Origin: Nocardioides alpinus
Lineage (GTDB): Bacteria; Actinomycetota; Actinomycetes; Propionibacteriales; Nocardioidaceae
Direction of reading: 5' to 3'
Assembly (NCBI RefSeq): GCF_900112035.1
Contig: NZ_FOKC01000005.1
Location: forward strand, 248,001-312,000
DNA length: 64,000 nt
The notes under the pieces were generated by a model. The model was not told the DNA's origin and made no database searches. It saw only the letters and a program-made list of their open reading frames with translations. A program made the position numbers and the translations under genes. Below are positions 17,582 through 26,945 of this stretch, piece by piece (within the stretch, counting starts at the first letter, position 1; the number at the start of each line of letters is the position of its first letter).

Positions 17582-18805
17582 TCAGGACGAGTGTCCGCGA
17601 CCGGCTCTGACGACGGTGTGACCCGTGAGGACGGCCGCCGCCGCGCACCCGGCGAGCAACCAGAAGAGCAGCGCAGGGTCGCGGCTCAACAGCGAAGGGG
17701 TCACGAGCGCGAAAAGCGCGGCCCCTCCGCGCGCAGCCGCGATGGTCGAGCCCTGGAAGGTGGCGCGCCGGCTGGGGTCGGTGGACTCCTGGGCCCACAC
17801 CTTGTAGAGCCCCTCGCCCACATAGGGGTAGGCAAGGGCGTACACGAGCAGGGACGCGACCGTCGCCACCAGCGACTGGCCGACGGTCAGCGCGAGGGCG
17901 ACCTGGGACGCCACGAGCGCGATGCCGGCAGGCAGGTAGGCCCGCCGACGCCACGGGGAGTCGGCAATGGCGCTGAACACGATGGTGCCGACCAGACCGA
18001 CCAAGGTCACGCCGAACGAGATGGCGGTGGCCGTGGACTGACCGACACCGCCCACCGTGACCAGGAGGTAGGTGCGGAAGCTTCCGTAGGTGTTGGCGAC
18101 GAGCGTGTAGAGAACGTAGAAGAGAGCGATGCTGGCGAGCACTCGCACTCCGCCCGCCCGCCCTCCGTCCGGCGATACGCCTGATGATGCGGTCGTCGAT
18201 GGGTGGTCGCCACCGTGGTTCGGGTTCACGTCGGGCAGGGCCCGGTGGCGCGCCAGGAGGGTCATGAGTGCTGTCACTGCCAGAACCGCGAACACCGCCC
18301 GCATGCCCGGCAGGCCCCACGGGGACACGGCGAACGCGGCTGCGCTCGCCATCACGATGCCGATCGTCCACATGACGTGGGTGGTGGCGACCATCCGCCC
18401 GCGCAGGGCGGCAGGAGCCCGGTCGGCGACCAAAGCGATCGACGCGGGCAGGTCCGCCCCCGACCCGAGTCCGAGGACCGTTGCCCCGACGGCGAGTGAG
18501 GCCCAGCCGGTGGCCCACGCGACCACCAAGGCGCCCACGGCGTAGAGCCCGAGCGTCGCGGCGAAGACCCGACGACGGCCGAGCCGGTCCGCCAGGTGGC
18601 CGCCCACCAGAGCGCCGAGCGCGATCGCGATCGTCATGCTCGAGCTGATGACCCCGGCCCCGAGGTCGCCCAGGTCGAAGGCGGTCCTCCAGAGGGGGAG
18701 GGCGGAACCGACCGAGATGATGGCCGCGCTGTCGAGCAGCGACGCCGATCCCGCCACCAGCACCACGCGACCGGCCGGGCTTCCCGGTCCGATCCGGAGT
18801 GTCAT
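17582..18805 (-). CDS. MFS transporter
   Basis: A 407-residue protein with about 12 hydrophobic segments. The A-like motif GGHLADRLGRRRVF (about residues 65-78) between helices 2 and 3 and a matching second-half region are characteristic of the major facilitator superfamily, and LPASIALVADRAPAALRGRM resembles sugar or metabolite porters. The ATG overlaps the stop of the upstream LacI gene as ATGA, so an in-frame upstream extension is rejected. Coupling to a LacI regulator suggests uptake of a sugar or glycoside; the substrate is unknown. Confidence 0.9.
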   Translation of the reverse strand: MTLRIGPGSPAGRVVLVAGSASLLDSAAIISVGSALPLWRTAFDLGDLGAGVISSSMTIAIALGALVGGHLADRLGRRRVFAATLGLYAVGALVVAWATGWASLAVGATVLGLGSGADLPASIALVADRAPAALRGRMVATTHVMWTIGIVMASAAAFAVSPWGLPGMRAVFAVLAVTALMTLLARHRALPDVNPNHGGDHPSTTASSGVSPDGGRAGGVRVLASIALFYVLYTLVANTYGSFRTYLLVTVGGVGQSTATAISFGVTLVGLVGTIVFSAIADSPWRRRAYLPAGIALVASQVALALTVGQSLVATVASLLVYALAYPYVGEGLYKVWAQESTDPSRRATFQGSTIAAARGGAALFALVTPSLLSRDPALLFWLLAGCAAAAVLTGHTVVRAGRGHSS

Positions 18806-19824
18806 CGCGACGACGCGCGCACGACGAGTCGCGGCTCGAGCTCCACCTGCCGTACGCCGGTCGCCGGGGTGGTCGCGTCGGGCACGATCTCGCTCAGCAG
18901 GAGCTCGGCCACCGCGACGCCCATGTCCTCCTGGGGCGTGCTGATGGTCGTGAGCGGCACGACGCCGAGGCGGGCGAACTCGATGTCGTCGTAGCCCACA
19001 ACTGCGAGCTCGTCGGGAATGCTGACCGCGTGGCGGAGGCCGGAGCACAGCCCGAGCGCCACGAGGTCGTTGACGCAGAAGACACCGTCCGGACGGGTCG
19101 CCGGGGTGCGGTCGAGCAGCTGTGCCGCCACGTCCTCACCGCCCGCTACCGAGCGTGAAGGCGCGGAGACGACCTCGAGCGTCGCGCCCGGGTGCTCGGC
19201 GACCGCGGCCATGGCGCCCTGGAAGCGGTCGGCGATCTGGTGGAGCTCCAGGGTGTCCGTCACGAAGGCGAGGCGCCTGCGGCCGGTCGCCAGGAGGTGC
19301 TCGGCGGCCAGTCGGCCGCCGCGCCGGTGGTCGACCGACACTGAGGGCTGCTCGGTGCTGGTGGCGCGCTGCGCGCTGAGCACGCTCGGGAGTCCGGCGC
19401 GGCGCAGCCGGGCCAGGTCGGGTTCGAGGTCGGTCACGGGCGTGATGACCAGCCCGGCGACTCGCTGTCTCTCGAAGAGGTCGAGGTAGGCCCGTTCGCG
19501 GGTGGGGTCGCCACCGTCGATCGCGGACAGGAGGTGCATCCCGGCGGTCGCGAAGCGCTCGCTCATGGCCGTGGTGATCGCGGGGGTCCGGGCGCTGGCG
19601 AGCTCGAACGAGATGTAGCCGACGACGGTGCTGCGCCCGCTCCGCAGGCTGCGGGCTGCGTCGCTGGGCGAGAAGTTGAGAGTGAGCACGGCGGACTCGA
19701 CGCGGGCGCGTGTGGCCGCGGTCATGCGTTGGGGATGGTTGAAGAAGTTGGACACCGTCGTGATGGAGACCCCGGCGAGCGCGGCGACGTCGCGGATGGT
19801 GATGGGACCGCGGGCGTCTGACAT
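18802..19824 (-). CDS. LacI-family transcriptional regulator, operonic with an MFS transporter
   Basis: A 340-residue repressor. The helix-turn-helix and hinge are at the N-terminus (TIRDVAALAGVSITTVSNFF, then AARSLRSGRS), followed by a periplasmic-binding-protein-like effector domain with the usual DDIEFARLGVVPLTTI segment near the end. ATG 19824 is preferred over the GTG nine bases upstream, because TACGAT, a good -10, directly abuts that GTG. It is followed by the MFS gene with a 4-base overlap and preceded by a hairpin that ends the rhamnosidase transcript. Confidence 0.92.
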   Translation of the reverse strand: MSDARGPITIRDVAALAGVSITTVSNFFNHPQRMTAATRARVESAVLTLNFSPSDAARSLRSGRSTVVGYISFELASARTPAITTAMSERFATAGMHLLSAIDGGDPTRERAYLDLFERQRVAGLVITPVTDLEPDLARLRRAGLPSVLSAQRATSTEQPSVSVDHRRGGRLAAEHLLATGRRRLAFVTDTLELHQIADRFQGAMAAVAEHPGATLEVVSAPSRSVAGGEDVAAQLLDRTPATRPDGVFCVNDLVALGLCSGLRHAVSIPDELAVVGYDDIEFARLGVVPLTTISTPQEDMGVAVAELLLSEIVPDATTPATGVRQVELEPRLVVRASSR

Positions 19825-19833
19825 GGCGAGCAC

Positions 19834-19839
19834 ATCGTA
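19834..19839 (-). promoter_or_regulatory. -10 element TACGAT of the LacI-MFS operon
   Basis: TACGAT on the minus strand lies 9 bases before ATG 19824, implying a leader of only a few bases. Confidence 0.35.
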
Positions 19840-19898
19840 CGGTCGGAGCCTCCTCTGCGAGTGGGGTTCGTTGGGCGGGGCGAGGACCCGGGCACGCA

Positions 19899-19932
19899 GA
19901 CGGCGGCGAGGGCACGTGCCCCCGCCGCCGTC
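19899..19932 (-). terminator. Strong hairpin ending the rhamnosidase transcript
   Basis: Arms 19899-19915 and 19916-19932 are complementary over 17 positions with a single mismatch, centred on CACGTG. It starts 10 bases after the rhamnosidase stop and lies before the lacI promoter. Confidence 0.7.
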
Positions 19933-19941
19933 CGGGCATGA

Positions 19942-22707
19942 CTACCTGGTGCGGCGCACGACCTTGACGGTCGCCTTGCCGCGGCTCCCGGTCGTGGCGG
20001 AGTCACCCGAGTAGATGACTACCACCTTGTGCTTGCCGCTCTTCAACCGCGGCAGGCGGCCTGTCGCACGACCCGAGTCGTCGAGCTCCAGGCGCTTGAC
20101 GAGGCGGCCGTCGACGCGGACCTTGACCTTGCCGCTCGGCTCGCCGGTCGAACGGACCTTGATCCTCAGCGACGCGCGCTGCGAGGCAAGGACCTTGCCG
20201 GGCTTCACCTTCACCGTGACCTTGGTCGCGGCCTTCTTCTTCTGGGGCGAGACGGAGATGTCCAGTGCCCCGCCCGCGGCGTCGAACGTCACGTAGCCGT
20301 CGGCCGACGTCGCGTTGCGGGCACGGGACTTGCCCGCCACCCACACCCGCTGGCCGTTGACCCGCACGACGGAGTCGGCGTTCGCTGGGACGGCGACGGT
20401 GCCGGACGTGCTGGCCGGGGAGGTCACCTTCATCTCAAAGGTTCCGGCTGCCTTGTCCGAGGTCCACGACGTGTCGATCGTCCCCGTCTCGGTCGGGACC
20501 ACGCCCCGGCTGAAGGCGAGGTCGCCGGGGTGCGGCTTGATCGTCCAAGTGGAGTAGCCGGGGCCGACCGGACGGACACCGAGGACCGACTCGGTGAGCT
20601 GGACCGTGGGCGAAGCCGCCCAGCCATGCGCCAGGCTCGCCGTGGTGCGGTTGACGCCGCCGGTCGAGTTCTTGAACTCCCAGAAAGCGCCGGTGTAGAG
20701 CGGGTTGGCGGGGTCGATCATGGTGCCCCACGTGCGGCGCATCAGGTCGAAGGCACCCGCGGTGTCGTTGACGGCCAGGCGGCCCCCGGTCTCCATGCCG
20801 ATGCCGAAGGGCTCGATGGTGTGGCCCGTCGGGTCGATCAGGCCCTCGCCCATCGTGGCGCCGTAGGGGTTCCAGTTGACCTTGAGTGCCTCGAGGACGC
20901 GCGGCTCCTGGCCCTTCGGCACGAAGCCGTACTGCAGGGCGAGGCCGTTGACGTCACCGGCGATGACGTCGGGCTTGAGGTCGCTGAGGCTGAAGAAGCC
21001 GCCCTTCTGGTTCCACAGGGTGGAGGTCACGGCCTGCTTGATCCTGTCAGCCGTGGCGTCGTACTCCGCGGCCTTGGCAGCGGTGCCGACTTGGCGCTCG
21101 TACCAGGCCATCTCCCGGAGCAGGATGTAGTAGTCGATCGAGTACTTCGTGTAGTAGCCGGGCTGGTAGGACTGGAAGTAGTCGCGGTCGCCGCGGGTGT
21201 AGTTGGGGTCCGACGGGTTGGACGGGTTGCGCGGCGCGATGAGGTTGCGGTCGGTGTCCAGGAAGGCCTGGTTGTAGGCCACCGCCTTCTCGACCTGCGC
21301 CAGCGTCTGTCGGGCGTAGTCGTCATCACCGGAGTAGCGGTAGTAGTCGATGATCGACCGTGCGCCGTAGCCGGAGTAGTTCACCGAGTAGTAGAGAGGT
21401 GCACCCTGCCCCACGGCGTACGGGGCGTTGGGGCCGCTGGTGGGGTTGGTGTTGAGTCGGCCCTTGTTGAAGTCGGGCGATCCGGGAATGTGCCCGTCGG
21501 CCCGCTGCTCGCGCAGCAGCTCCTCCAGTGACCACTTCACGTACTGCTCGCCGACGTCGCCCAGCGTGTTGATCGCGGTGGGGCCCTGAATGATCAGGTC
21601 GCCGGTCCAGATGCTGCCGTCGCGCTTGGCGCCGTCGTAGATGCGCCCGTCAGGGAGTCCACGCAGGCCCGGCAGCTTGAGGTTGGTCTGCAGCGTGTAG
21701 GCGCCGGCGTACCAGAGCCGGTTGAGCTCGTCGTCGCTCGACTCGAACCAGCCCTTGTAGTCCTTGGCGGTCGCTCGGTAGGCCTGGAAGTCGACGCCGA
21801 GGTCACGGATGGTCATCGTGCCGGGCGTGGTGAGCGTGAGGAGGGCGAAGCGGAACCCGGGGTGCACCCCGGTGTCCAGTCGGCCCGGTCCGGTCGGCGT
21901 CAGCAGGTCGTTGCCGCCGACCAGTGCCTGGCCGGGGTTCTCGTCGGACGAGGGTCCCTCGGCAGAGCTGGTCACCGGGGTCGCAGGCACTGCCGGCACC
22001 GGGGGCGGACCGGGTTGGGCCGGGGCGGAGCGGAAGACAGGTGCAGTCAGCGCGGCGTCGAGCGTGATGGTGCCCGCGCCGTTGCCGGTGCCCGCAGTCG
22101 GGGCAAAGGCCACGACCTTGCGGCTCTGCCCGCTGTCGCCGGATCCGATGACGATCGTGCTATTCACCTCGATGTTGTTGGTCGAGGCGACCGGGATGGT
22201 GGTCGCTCCGGTCGGAGTGTCAGCGGTGATGGTGGTGGCAAGCGGACGACGGATGAACGACCGGGCCTCGCCGGTCGCCACCTGGAGGGTGGGGTTGGCG
22301 CCGCCGCTCGCGGGTGCCGTCGTGCGGACGAGGTCGGCGAACAAGGGACCGCTCATCTCTTGGCCGAAGTCGACCAGGACCGAGGCGGGGGTCTCCCCGG
22401 GGCGGGTGGTCAGCGTGACACCGCCGTTCCGCTCGACCAGGGCCGCGGCCCGGCTGACGTCTCCTCGCGTCTCGGTGACCGCGACCGGGTAGACCTGCGG
22501 AGAGTCAGGGCCGAGGACGTACTTCTCCCAGCTCGCCTCGGGAGCGGCGGGGGTGGCGGCGTCGGCTGTGGGCACCAGCGACGTGCCGCTGGTGACGAGG
22601 GCCCCTCCGACGGCCAGGGCCGCCGTCGTGGCAAGTGCGATCAGGCGTCCGCCGTGGCGGGCCCGTGAGTGTGCGTGCATGTCCATCCCATCGTTGAACC
22701 GTTCCAC
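19942..22707 (-). CDS. Secreted alpha-L-rhamnosidase-like glycoside hydrolase (GH78-type) with C-terminal Ig-like domain
   Basis: A 921-residue exported enzyme. A signal peptide (about 20-50) precedes a beta-sandwich-like N-terminal region and an (alpha/alpha)6 barrel (about 325-690). DGAKRDGSIWTGDL (about 350-370) matches the GH78 catalytic-acid segment; NYSGYGARSIIDYYRYSGDDD, GTMIDP and TTASLAHGWAASPT are further barrel signatures. A beta-sandwich follows and the last ~95 residues form a basic Ig-like (Big_5-type) module ending VKVVRRTR. It would release L-rhamnose from glycosides or polysaccharides outside the cell. The GTG start has a GGAG site; ATGs a few codons later are alternatives. 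Divergent LacI at 22938 is the likely regulator. Confidence 0.88.
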   Translation of the reverse strand: MERFNDGMDMHAHSRARHGGRLIALATTAALAVGGALVTSGTSLVPTADAATPAAPEASWEKYVLGPDSPQVYPVAVTETRGDVSRAAALVERNGGVTLTTRPGETPASVLVDFGQEMSGPLFADLVRTTAPASGGANPTLQVATGEARSFIRRPLATTITADTPTGATTIPVASTNNIEVNSTIVIGSGDSGQSRKVVAFAPTAGTGNGAGTITLDAALTAPVFRSAPAQPGPPPVPAVPATPVTSSAEGPSSDENPGQALVGGNDLLTPTGPGRLDTGVHPGFRFALLTLTTPGTMTIRDLGVDFQAYRATAKDYKGWFESSDDELNRLWYAGAYTLQTNLKLPGLRGLPDGRIYDGAKRDGSIWTGDLIIQGPTAINTLGDVGEQYVKWSLEELLREQRADGHIPGSPDFNKGRLNTNPTSGPNAPYAVGQGAPLYYSVNYSGYGARSIIDYYRYSGDDDYARQTLAQVEKAVAYNQAFLDTDRNLIAPRNPSNPSDPNYTRGDRDYFQSYQPGYYTKYSIDYYILLREMAWYERQVGTAAKAAEYDATADRIKQAVTSTLWNQKGGFFSLSDLKPDVIAGDVNGLALQYGFVPKGQEPRVLEALKVNWNPYGATMGEGLIDPTGHTIEPFGIGMETGGRLAVNDTAGAFDLMRRTWGTMIDPANPLYTGAFWEFKNSTGGVNRTTASLAHGWAASPTVQLTESVLGVRPVGPGYSTWTIKPHPGDLAFSRGVVPTETGTIDTSWTSDKAAGTFEMKVTSPASTSGTVAVPANADSVVRVNGQRVWVAGKSRARNATSADGYVTFDAAGGALDISVSPQKKKAATKVTVKVKPGKVLASQRASLRIKVRSTGEPSGKVKVRVDGRLVKRLELDDSGRATGRLPRLKSGKHKVVVIYSGDSATTGSRGKATVKVVRRTR

Positions 22708-22770
22708 TAACTCCGCATGACGTGCCCCGGAGTCGGCCCTGGGGTCCGGGCCGGTGGTGTGACGCCGTTC

Positions 22771-22799
22771 ACATTAGGGCTGAATTGAAACGTTGTAAA
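22771..22799 (-). promoter_or_regulatory. Rhamnosidase promoter with LacI-type operator in the spacer
   Basis: On the minus strand TTTACA (22799-22794) and TAATGT (22776-22771) are spaced by exactly 17 bases, a near-consensus promoter rare in this GC-rich window. The spacer overlaps TTGAAAC|GTTGTAA (22785-22798), an imperfect palindrome with the central CG typical of LacI operators. Related half-sites occur at 22694-22706 over the start codon and at about 22883-22897 before the lacI gene. Confidence 0.65.
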
Positions 22800-22937
22800 T
22801 GAGCGTGAGGCGATGACATTTGCCCTGGAGGGAGTTCGGACGAGGTCGACGGAGATGCGGCGGGCTCGGGAGGAATGACTCTTATGTATCGTTCAAGTGC
22901 GGGCGCCGTGAACGGCCTTGCGTCGAGGAGGCGGACC

Positions 22938-23975
22938 ATGACGGAGGCGTTACGCCGCGTGATTCACGGCCAGGCGTCGGTCAAGGACGTGGCCCGGCGC
23001 GCGGGCGTGTCGGCGGGCACCGTCTCCAACGTGCTGAACCGTCCGCAGCTGGTCCATGAGGTCAGTCGGCGCAGGGTGGAACAGGCCATGGTCGATCTCG
23101 GTTTCGTGCGCAACGAGTCAGCTCGACAGCTCCGCGGCGGGCTCAGCCGGACACTCGGCTACGTGATGCTGGATGCCGCCAATCCCTTCTTCACCGACGT
23201 CGCCAATGGCGCCGACCACGTCGCCGAGGAGCGGGGCCTGTCCTTGTTCCTGTGCAACAGCCGCAACACCGCCGCGAGGGAGCGGGCGCTGCTGAGGCGG
23301 CTCGAGGAGCAACGCGTCCAGGGCGTGCTGGTGACTCCGACGGACTCGGACTCCCCGTGGCTGGCGGAGCTCGCGGGGCGCGGCACCCCACTCGTGATCG
23401 TCGATCGCACACCCACCAGCGGGCGGTTCTGCTCCGTCTCGGTGGACGACGTGCGCGGCGGTCGACTCGCTGTCGGTCACCTCGTGGCCCTGGGCCATCG
23501 TCGCGTGGCGTACGTGGGCGGTCCGGACTCCCTGGGGCAGGTGCGCGACCGCCTCGTCGGCGCGCGGCTGGCGTGGCAAGAAGCCGGACTCCGAGCTGGT
23601 GATCTCCGCGTCATCCGGACGTCGGACCTCGGGGTCGCAGACGGACGGTCAGCGGGGGAGCGCCTGGCGGGACTGCCGCGCGACGGCCGACCCACGGCTG
23701 CCTTCTGTGCCAATGACCTGGTCGCACTCGGACTGTTGCAGCAGGCGAACCTGTCAGGGCTCCGGGTGCCGGAGGACCTCGCGATCGTCGGCTACGACGA
23801 CATCGACTTCGCCGCCGCGGCAGCGGTGCCGTTGACGTCGGTGCGTCAGCCGCGCCTGGAGATGGGCCGTACGGCGGCGCGCATGCTGCTGCTCGAGGCC
23901 GAGGAAGACCAGCACCAGCACGAGCAGGTGGAGTTCGTCCCGGATCTCGTGGTGCGTCGCTCGACGAAATCGTGA
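22938..23975 (+). CDS. LacI-family transcriptional regulator, divergent from the rhamnosidase
   Basis: A 345-residue repressor. The N-terminal HTH reads SVKDVARRAGVSAGTVSNVLNRP and the hinge ESARQLRGG. The effector domain has GYVMLDAANPFFTDVANG, VTPTDSDSPW, FCANDLVALG and GYDDIDFAAAAAVPLTSVRQP, all in family order. ATG 22938 has GGAGG seven bases upstream; an in-frame extension to 22875 is less likely. Presumed ligand is rhamnose or a rhamnoside, judged only from the divergent GH78 gene and the operator-like palindromes between them. Confidence 0.93.
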   Translation: MTEALRRVIHGQASVKDVARRAGVSAGTVSNVLNRPQLVHEVSRRRVEQAMVDLGFVRNESARQLRGGLSRTLGYVMLDAANPFFTDVANGADHVAEERGLSLFLCNSRNTAARERALLRRLEEQRVQGVLVTPTDSDSPWLAELAGRGTPLVIVDRTPTSGRFCSVSVDDVRGGRLAVGHLVALGHRRVAYVGGPDSLGQVRDRLVGARLAWQEAGLRAGDLRVIRTSDLGVADGRSAGERLAGLPRDGRPTAAFCANDLVALGLLQQANLSGLRVPEDLAIVGYDDIDFAAAAAVPLTSVRQPRLEMGRTAARMLLLEAEEDQHQHEQVEFVPDLVVRRSTKS

Positions 23976-24000
23976 TGTGACGGCCGTGGCGCGTACGAAA

Positions 24001-24032
24001 GGCGGCACCACACCCCGAGGTGCGGCGCCGCC
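24001..24032. terminator. Bidirectional terminator between convergent lacI and amidase genes
   Basis: GGCGGC (24001-24006) pairs with GCCGCC (24027-24032), and CACC/GGTG closes a 4-base loop, with two internal mismatches. AAA precedes and TCCTT follows, fitting both strands. Confidence 0.55.
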
Positions 24033-24044
24033 TCCTTGCACGGG

Positions 24045-26945
24045 TCAGCGTCGGACGGTGACCTTGACCGACCTCGTGACTGACTGAGTTCCCCCGGTGC
24101 CGGTGAAGGTGATCGCGAGGACCACCTTCTTGCCGCGCAGGAGCTTGCGCTTGGCCTGCTTCGGCAGCGTGACGGCGACCTGCTTCTGGGCGCCCGCCCG
24201 GACCCGGACCGTCGTGGTGTCGACGACCTTGCCGCGGATCTTCACCTGGACGGTGCTGGTGCAGGCCTCACCCGAGCTCGCGCAGCCGAGGCGCAGGACC
24301 GCCGTGGCCGGGCGCTTCTCCCTGATCCGTGCCGTGGCCGTATCCGACATCACGGTCGGACGTCGGACCGACTCCGGGGTCGGGGTCGGCGTCGGTGTCG
24401 GGGTGGGGGTGGGGGTGGGGGTGGGGGTGGGTGTCGGAACCGTCGGGACGATCGGTTCCAACGGCTCGACCGGGTGGGGGATGGCGTCGGCGTCGTACTC
24501 CAGGGCCGGCAGCACGGACGGGAGGACCCGTCCCTCGCGCACGGTCTTGAAGGCGTAGACGAATCCCAGGAGCTCCGCGTCCTGGAAGGCCTTGCCCTGC
24601 AGCTGGAACCCGATCGGCGTGCCGTTGGCGTTCATGCCTGCGGGGAAGATCGCCGTGGGCACACCCGAGGCGGACGACTGCGGGTCGAGGCGCCCGAAGC
24701 TGTTGCCGGTCGAGTCGTTGAGGTGGATGTCGCTCAGTCCCTCGGGATAGAGCACGGCGTCGACGCCGTTGTCGTCCATCCACGTCTCGAGCACGTCGCG
24801 GTACGACGCGCGCCAGGCCTCGAAGTCCCGCTGCTGCTGGTCGGTCATCTCAGCAGTGCCGGGGGACACCTGCTGGATGTCGACGGGGGCATCGGGGTGT
24901 GCCTCGAACCACTGGATCCAGCCTTCGCGGCCCGTGCTGCCGAAGTTCGGGCGCGTGGGTGCGGCCGGGGCGGCGGGGATGTCCGTGATGGTCGCGCCGG
25001 CCGCTTCGAACGTCGCGAACTGTGCCCGGAGGGCGTCGCTCGTCCCCGTGGTGCCGAACGGGTCGGTGAAGGCGCCGGCGGGGATGCCGATGACCTTGCC
25101 CTGCAGGGCGGTGGGAGTGAAGTACTCCGTCCAGCCCTCGGGCCGGTTGCCGTTGGCCACGTCGTCGAGGACGTCGTCGGGGTTGTCGATGGCGGCCACC
25201 TCGAGCAGCGCGGCGAGGTCCTCGACCGACTGCGTCATGAACCCGACGTAGTCCTGGATGATCGTCAGTGGCATCGTGCCGGCGCTGGACTGCATGCCGT
25301 CCGTGCCTCGCAGCGAGTAGAGGCTGCCGGCCCACGACGGGCCCCACAGGGAGTCGCCGGTCTGGGTGCCCATCGCCGCTGCACCGAAGCTGGCAGCGAT
25401 GGATGCGCCGGAACCGCCGCTGGAGCCGATGGTGCTCTTCGAGGGGTCGAAGGCGTTCCACACCTGACCGAAGTGGCTCTGGCTGAAGTGACCGCTCTGG
25501 GCGAACCGCGAGAGGTTGGCCTTGCCCAGGATGATCGCGCCGGCTGCCCGGAGCTGCTTCACCTGGAAGGAGTCGTCGGACGGCGTCCAGCCGTCGAAGA
25601 GGAGCGAGCCACCAGTGGTCGGCATGTCCTTGGTGTCGATGATGTCCTTCACCAGGATCGGCACACCCAGGAGGGGACGGGTGTTGCCGGCCTTGCGGGC
25701 AGCGTCGGCAGCACGGGCCTGCTGCATGGCGTCGGGCGCCACGGACAGCACGGACTTCAGGCCGAACGGGCCACGGTCATAGGCAGCGATCCGGTCCAGG
25801 TAGGCACGGACGATCTGCTGCGAGTTCGTCGTACCCGCGTCCAGGGCGGCCAGCTGGTCCGTGAACGACTTCCCGATCGGGTCGTAGGTCGAGGTCGTCT
25901 TGACAGTCTCGGCCTGCACGGCGCCGATGACGTCGTTCTGGATCGGCTCGGTGGCCGCCGCCGCACAGGTGGCGGGGTCGGTGGTGCCGAGCAGGAGGGG
26001 CGTGAAGTTCACGACCGAGCAGATCTCGCTGGTGCGCAGGTCGCCCAGGTCGGGTGTGGCGGCGAGTGCCGTCGCGGTGTCCTCGACGAAGTCGACCTCT
26101 GATCCCGCCGCCGGCACGGGGTTGCCGGCCAGGGCGCGGACCTCGGATCGACCGGCCACGACGTAGCGCAGCAGTGATGCCGTACGGCCCGGCTGGATGG
26201 TCAGCTCGGTCATGAACGCCGGGTGGTTGGCTTCGTCGCCGGCAGTGGCCATGTCGTTGGCGAAGGGGTCGCGGAGGAAGTTGCCCATGCGGGTCGTCGC
26301 GCCCGGAGTGCCGGGCTCGCCGGCCACGGTCGCCGACGGCCCGTTGTTGCTTGCCGACCCGGCTCCGGCGGACGGGGAGTACCAGGATGCCCAGCTGTCG
26401 GCGCCCGTGATGGCCGCGTCCCCGGAGGAGGTGCCCGCGATCGCGGTCTGGTTGGCGCCGGTGTTGTAGCCCAGCTGGCCACCGAAGGCCACGTCCACGG
26501 TGACCGGCACGTGCAGTGTGTTGGTGAACGAGTCGAGGAACCGGCCGTAGTTGTCGGCCTTGTCGATCTTCAGCTCGCGCTGGACGACGACGCCGTCGAG
26601 CTTCACGCCCTGCGTGGTCGAGAACGTGTCGCGCCCGTCGTACGTCATCCCGAAGCCGCGCAGCAGGATGCCGTTGAGGCGGCTCGTACCACCGTCGACC
26701 TCGACCCGGAGGCCGCCATAGCCCTGGAGCGCCAGCGCGTTGGTGCGCGTGATGCTGCCGGTGTCGATCCCAGGGATCGCGGCGTCCTGGACCTGCCAAT
26801 TGTCACCTCTGGCTACGGCGACCGTGTTCAGGGCGTCCGCAGGCACGGCGACGAGCGTCGACAGTGCGAGCCCGGCCACCATGGCCGGCGGGATGAAACG
26901 GCGCGCGTGGCGCTGCCGCGAGCCGTTCTCCGTGTTGTCTCTCAT
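24045..26945 (-). CDS. Large secreted amidase-family hydrolase
   Basis: A 966-residue exported protein. Signal peptide about 16-39 (ending ADA). A ~320-residue Ser/Ala/Gly-rich N-terminal region of unknown fold is followed by an amidase signature domain (about 355-820): catalytic Lys in ILVKDIIDT near 432, the Gly/Ser-rich GSSGGSGASIAA near 506-517 carrying the cis-Ser, and TQTGDSLWGPSWAGS near 525-540 where the nucleophilic Ser is expected. A Pro-Thr repeat linker (about 830-855) leads to a basic C-terminal Ig-like domain ending VKVTVRR. The family hydrolyses amides or aryl/peptide amides; the extracellular substrate is unknown. Adjacent to an amino acid-type permease gene. Confidence 0.87.
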   Translation of the reverse strand: MRDNTENGSRQRHARRFIPPAMVAGLALSTLVAVPADALNTVAVARGDNWQVQDAAIPGIDTGSITRTNALALQGYGGLRVEVDGGTSRLNGILLRGFGMTYDGRDTFSTTQGVKLDGVVVQRELKIDKADNYGRFLDSFTNTLHVPVTVDVAFGGQLGYNTGANQTAIAGTSSGDAAITGADSWASWYSPSAGAGSASNNGPSATVAGEPGTPGATTRMGNFLRDPFANDMATAGDEANHPAFMTELTIQPGRTASLLRYVVAGRSEVRALAGNPVPAAGSEVDFVEDTATALAATPDLGDLRTSEICSVVNFTPLLLGTTDPATCAAAATEPIQNDVIGAVQAETVKTTSTYDPIGKSFTDQLAALDAGTTNSQQIVRAYLDRIAAYDRGPFGLKSVLSVAPDAMQQARAADAARKAGNTRPLLGVPILVKDIIDTKDMPTTGGSLLFDGWTPSDDSFQVKQLRAAGAIILGKANLSRFAQSGHFSQSHFGQVWNAFDPSKSTIGSSGGSGASIAASFGAAAMGTQTGDSLWGPSWAGSLYSLRGTDGMQSSAGTMPLTIIQDYVGFMTQSVEDLAALLEVAAIDNPDDVLDDVANGNRPEGWTEYFTPTALQGKVIGIPAGAFTDPFGTTGTSDALRAQFATFEAAGATITDIPAAPAAPTRPNFGSTGREGWIQWFEAHPDAPVDIQQVSPGTAEMTDQQQRDFEAWRASYRDVLETWMDDNGVDAVLYPEGLSDIHLNDSTGNSFGRLDPQSSASGVPTAIFPAGMNANGTPIGFQLQGKAFQDAELLGFVYAFKTVREGRVLPSVLPALEYDADAIPHPVEPLEPIVPTVPTPTPTPTPTPTPTPTPTPTPESVRRPTVMSDTATARIREKRPATAVLRLGCASSGEACTSTVQVKIRGKVVDTTTVRVRAGAQKQVAVTLPKQAKRKLLRGKKVVLAITFTGTGGTQSVTRSVKVTVRR
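24376..24437 (-). repeat. Pro-Thr-encoding hexamer repeat in the amidase gene
   Basis: About ten GGGGGT/GGGGTC-type hexamers encode alternating Pro-Thr on the minus strand, linking the catalytic part to the Ig-like domain. The GC-rich hexamers could change in number without frameshift. Confidence 0.8.

Noticed and set aside
19989..21531. A ~500-residue plus-strand frame opposite the rhamnosidase
   Set aside because: The minus strand has a signal peptide, GH78 motifs and a strong promoter; the plus frame has none.
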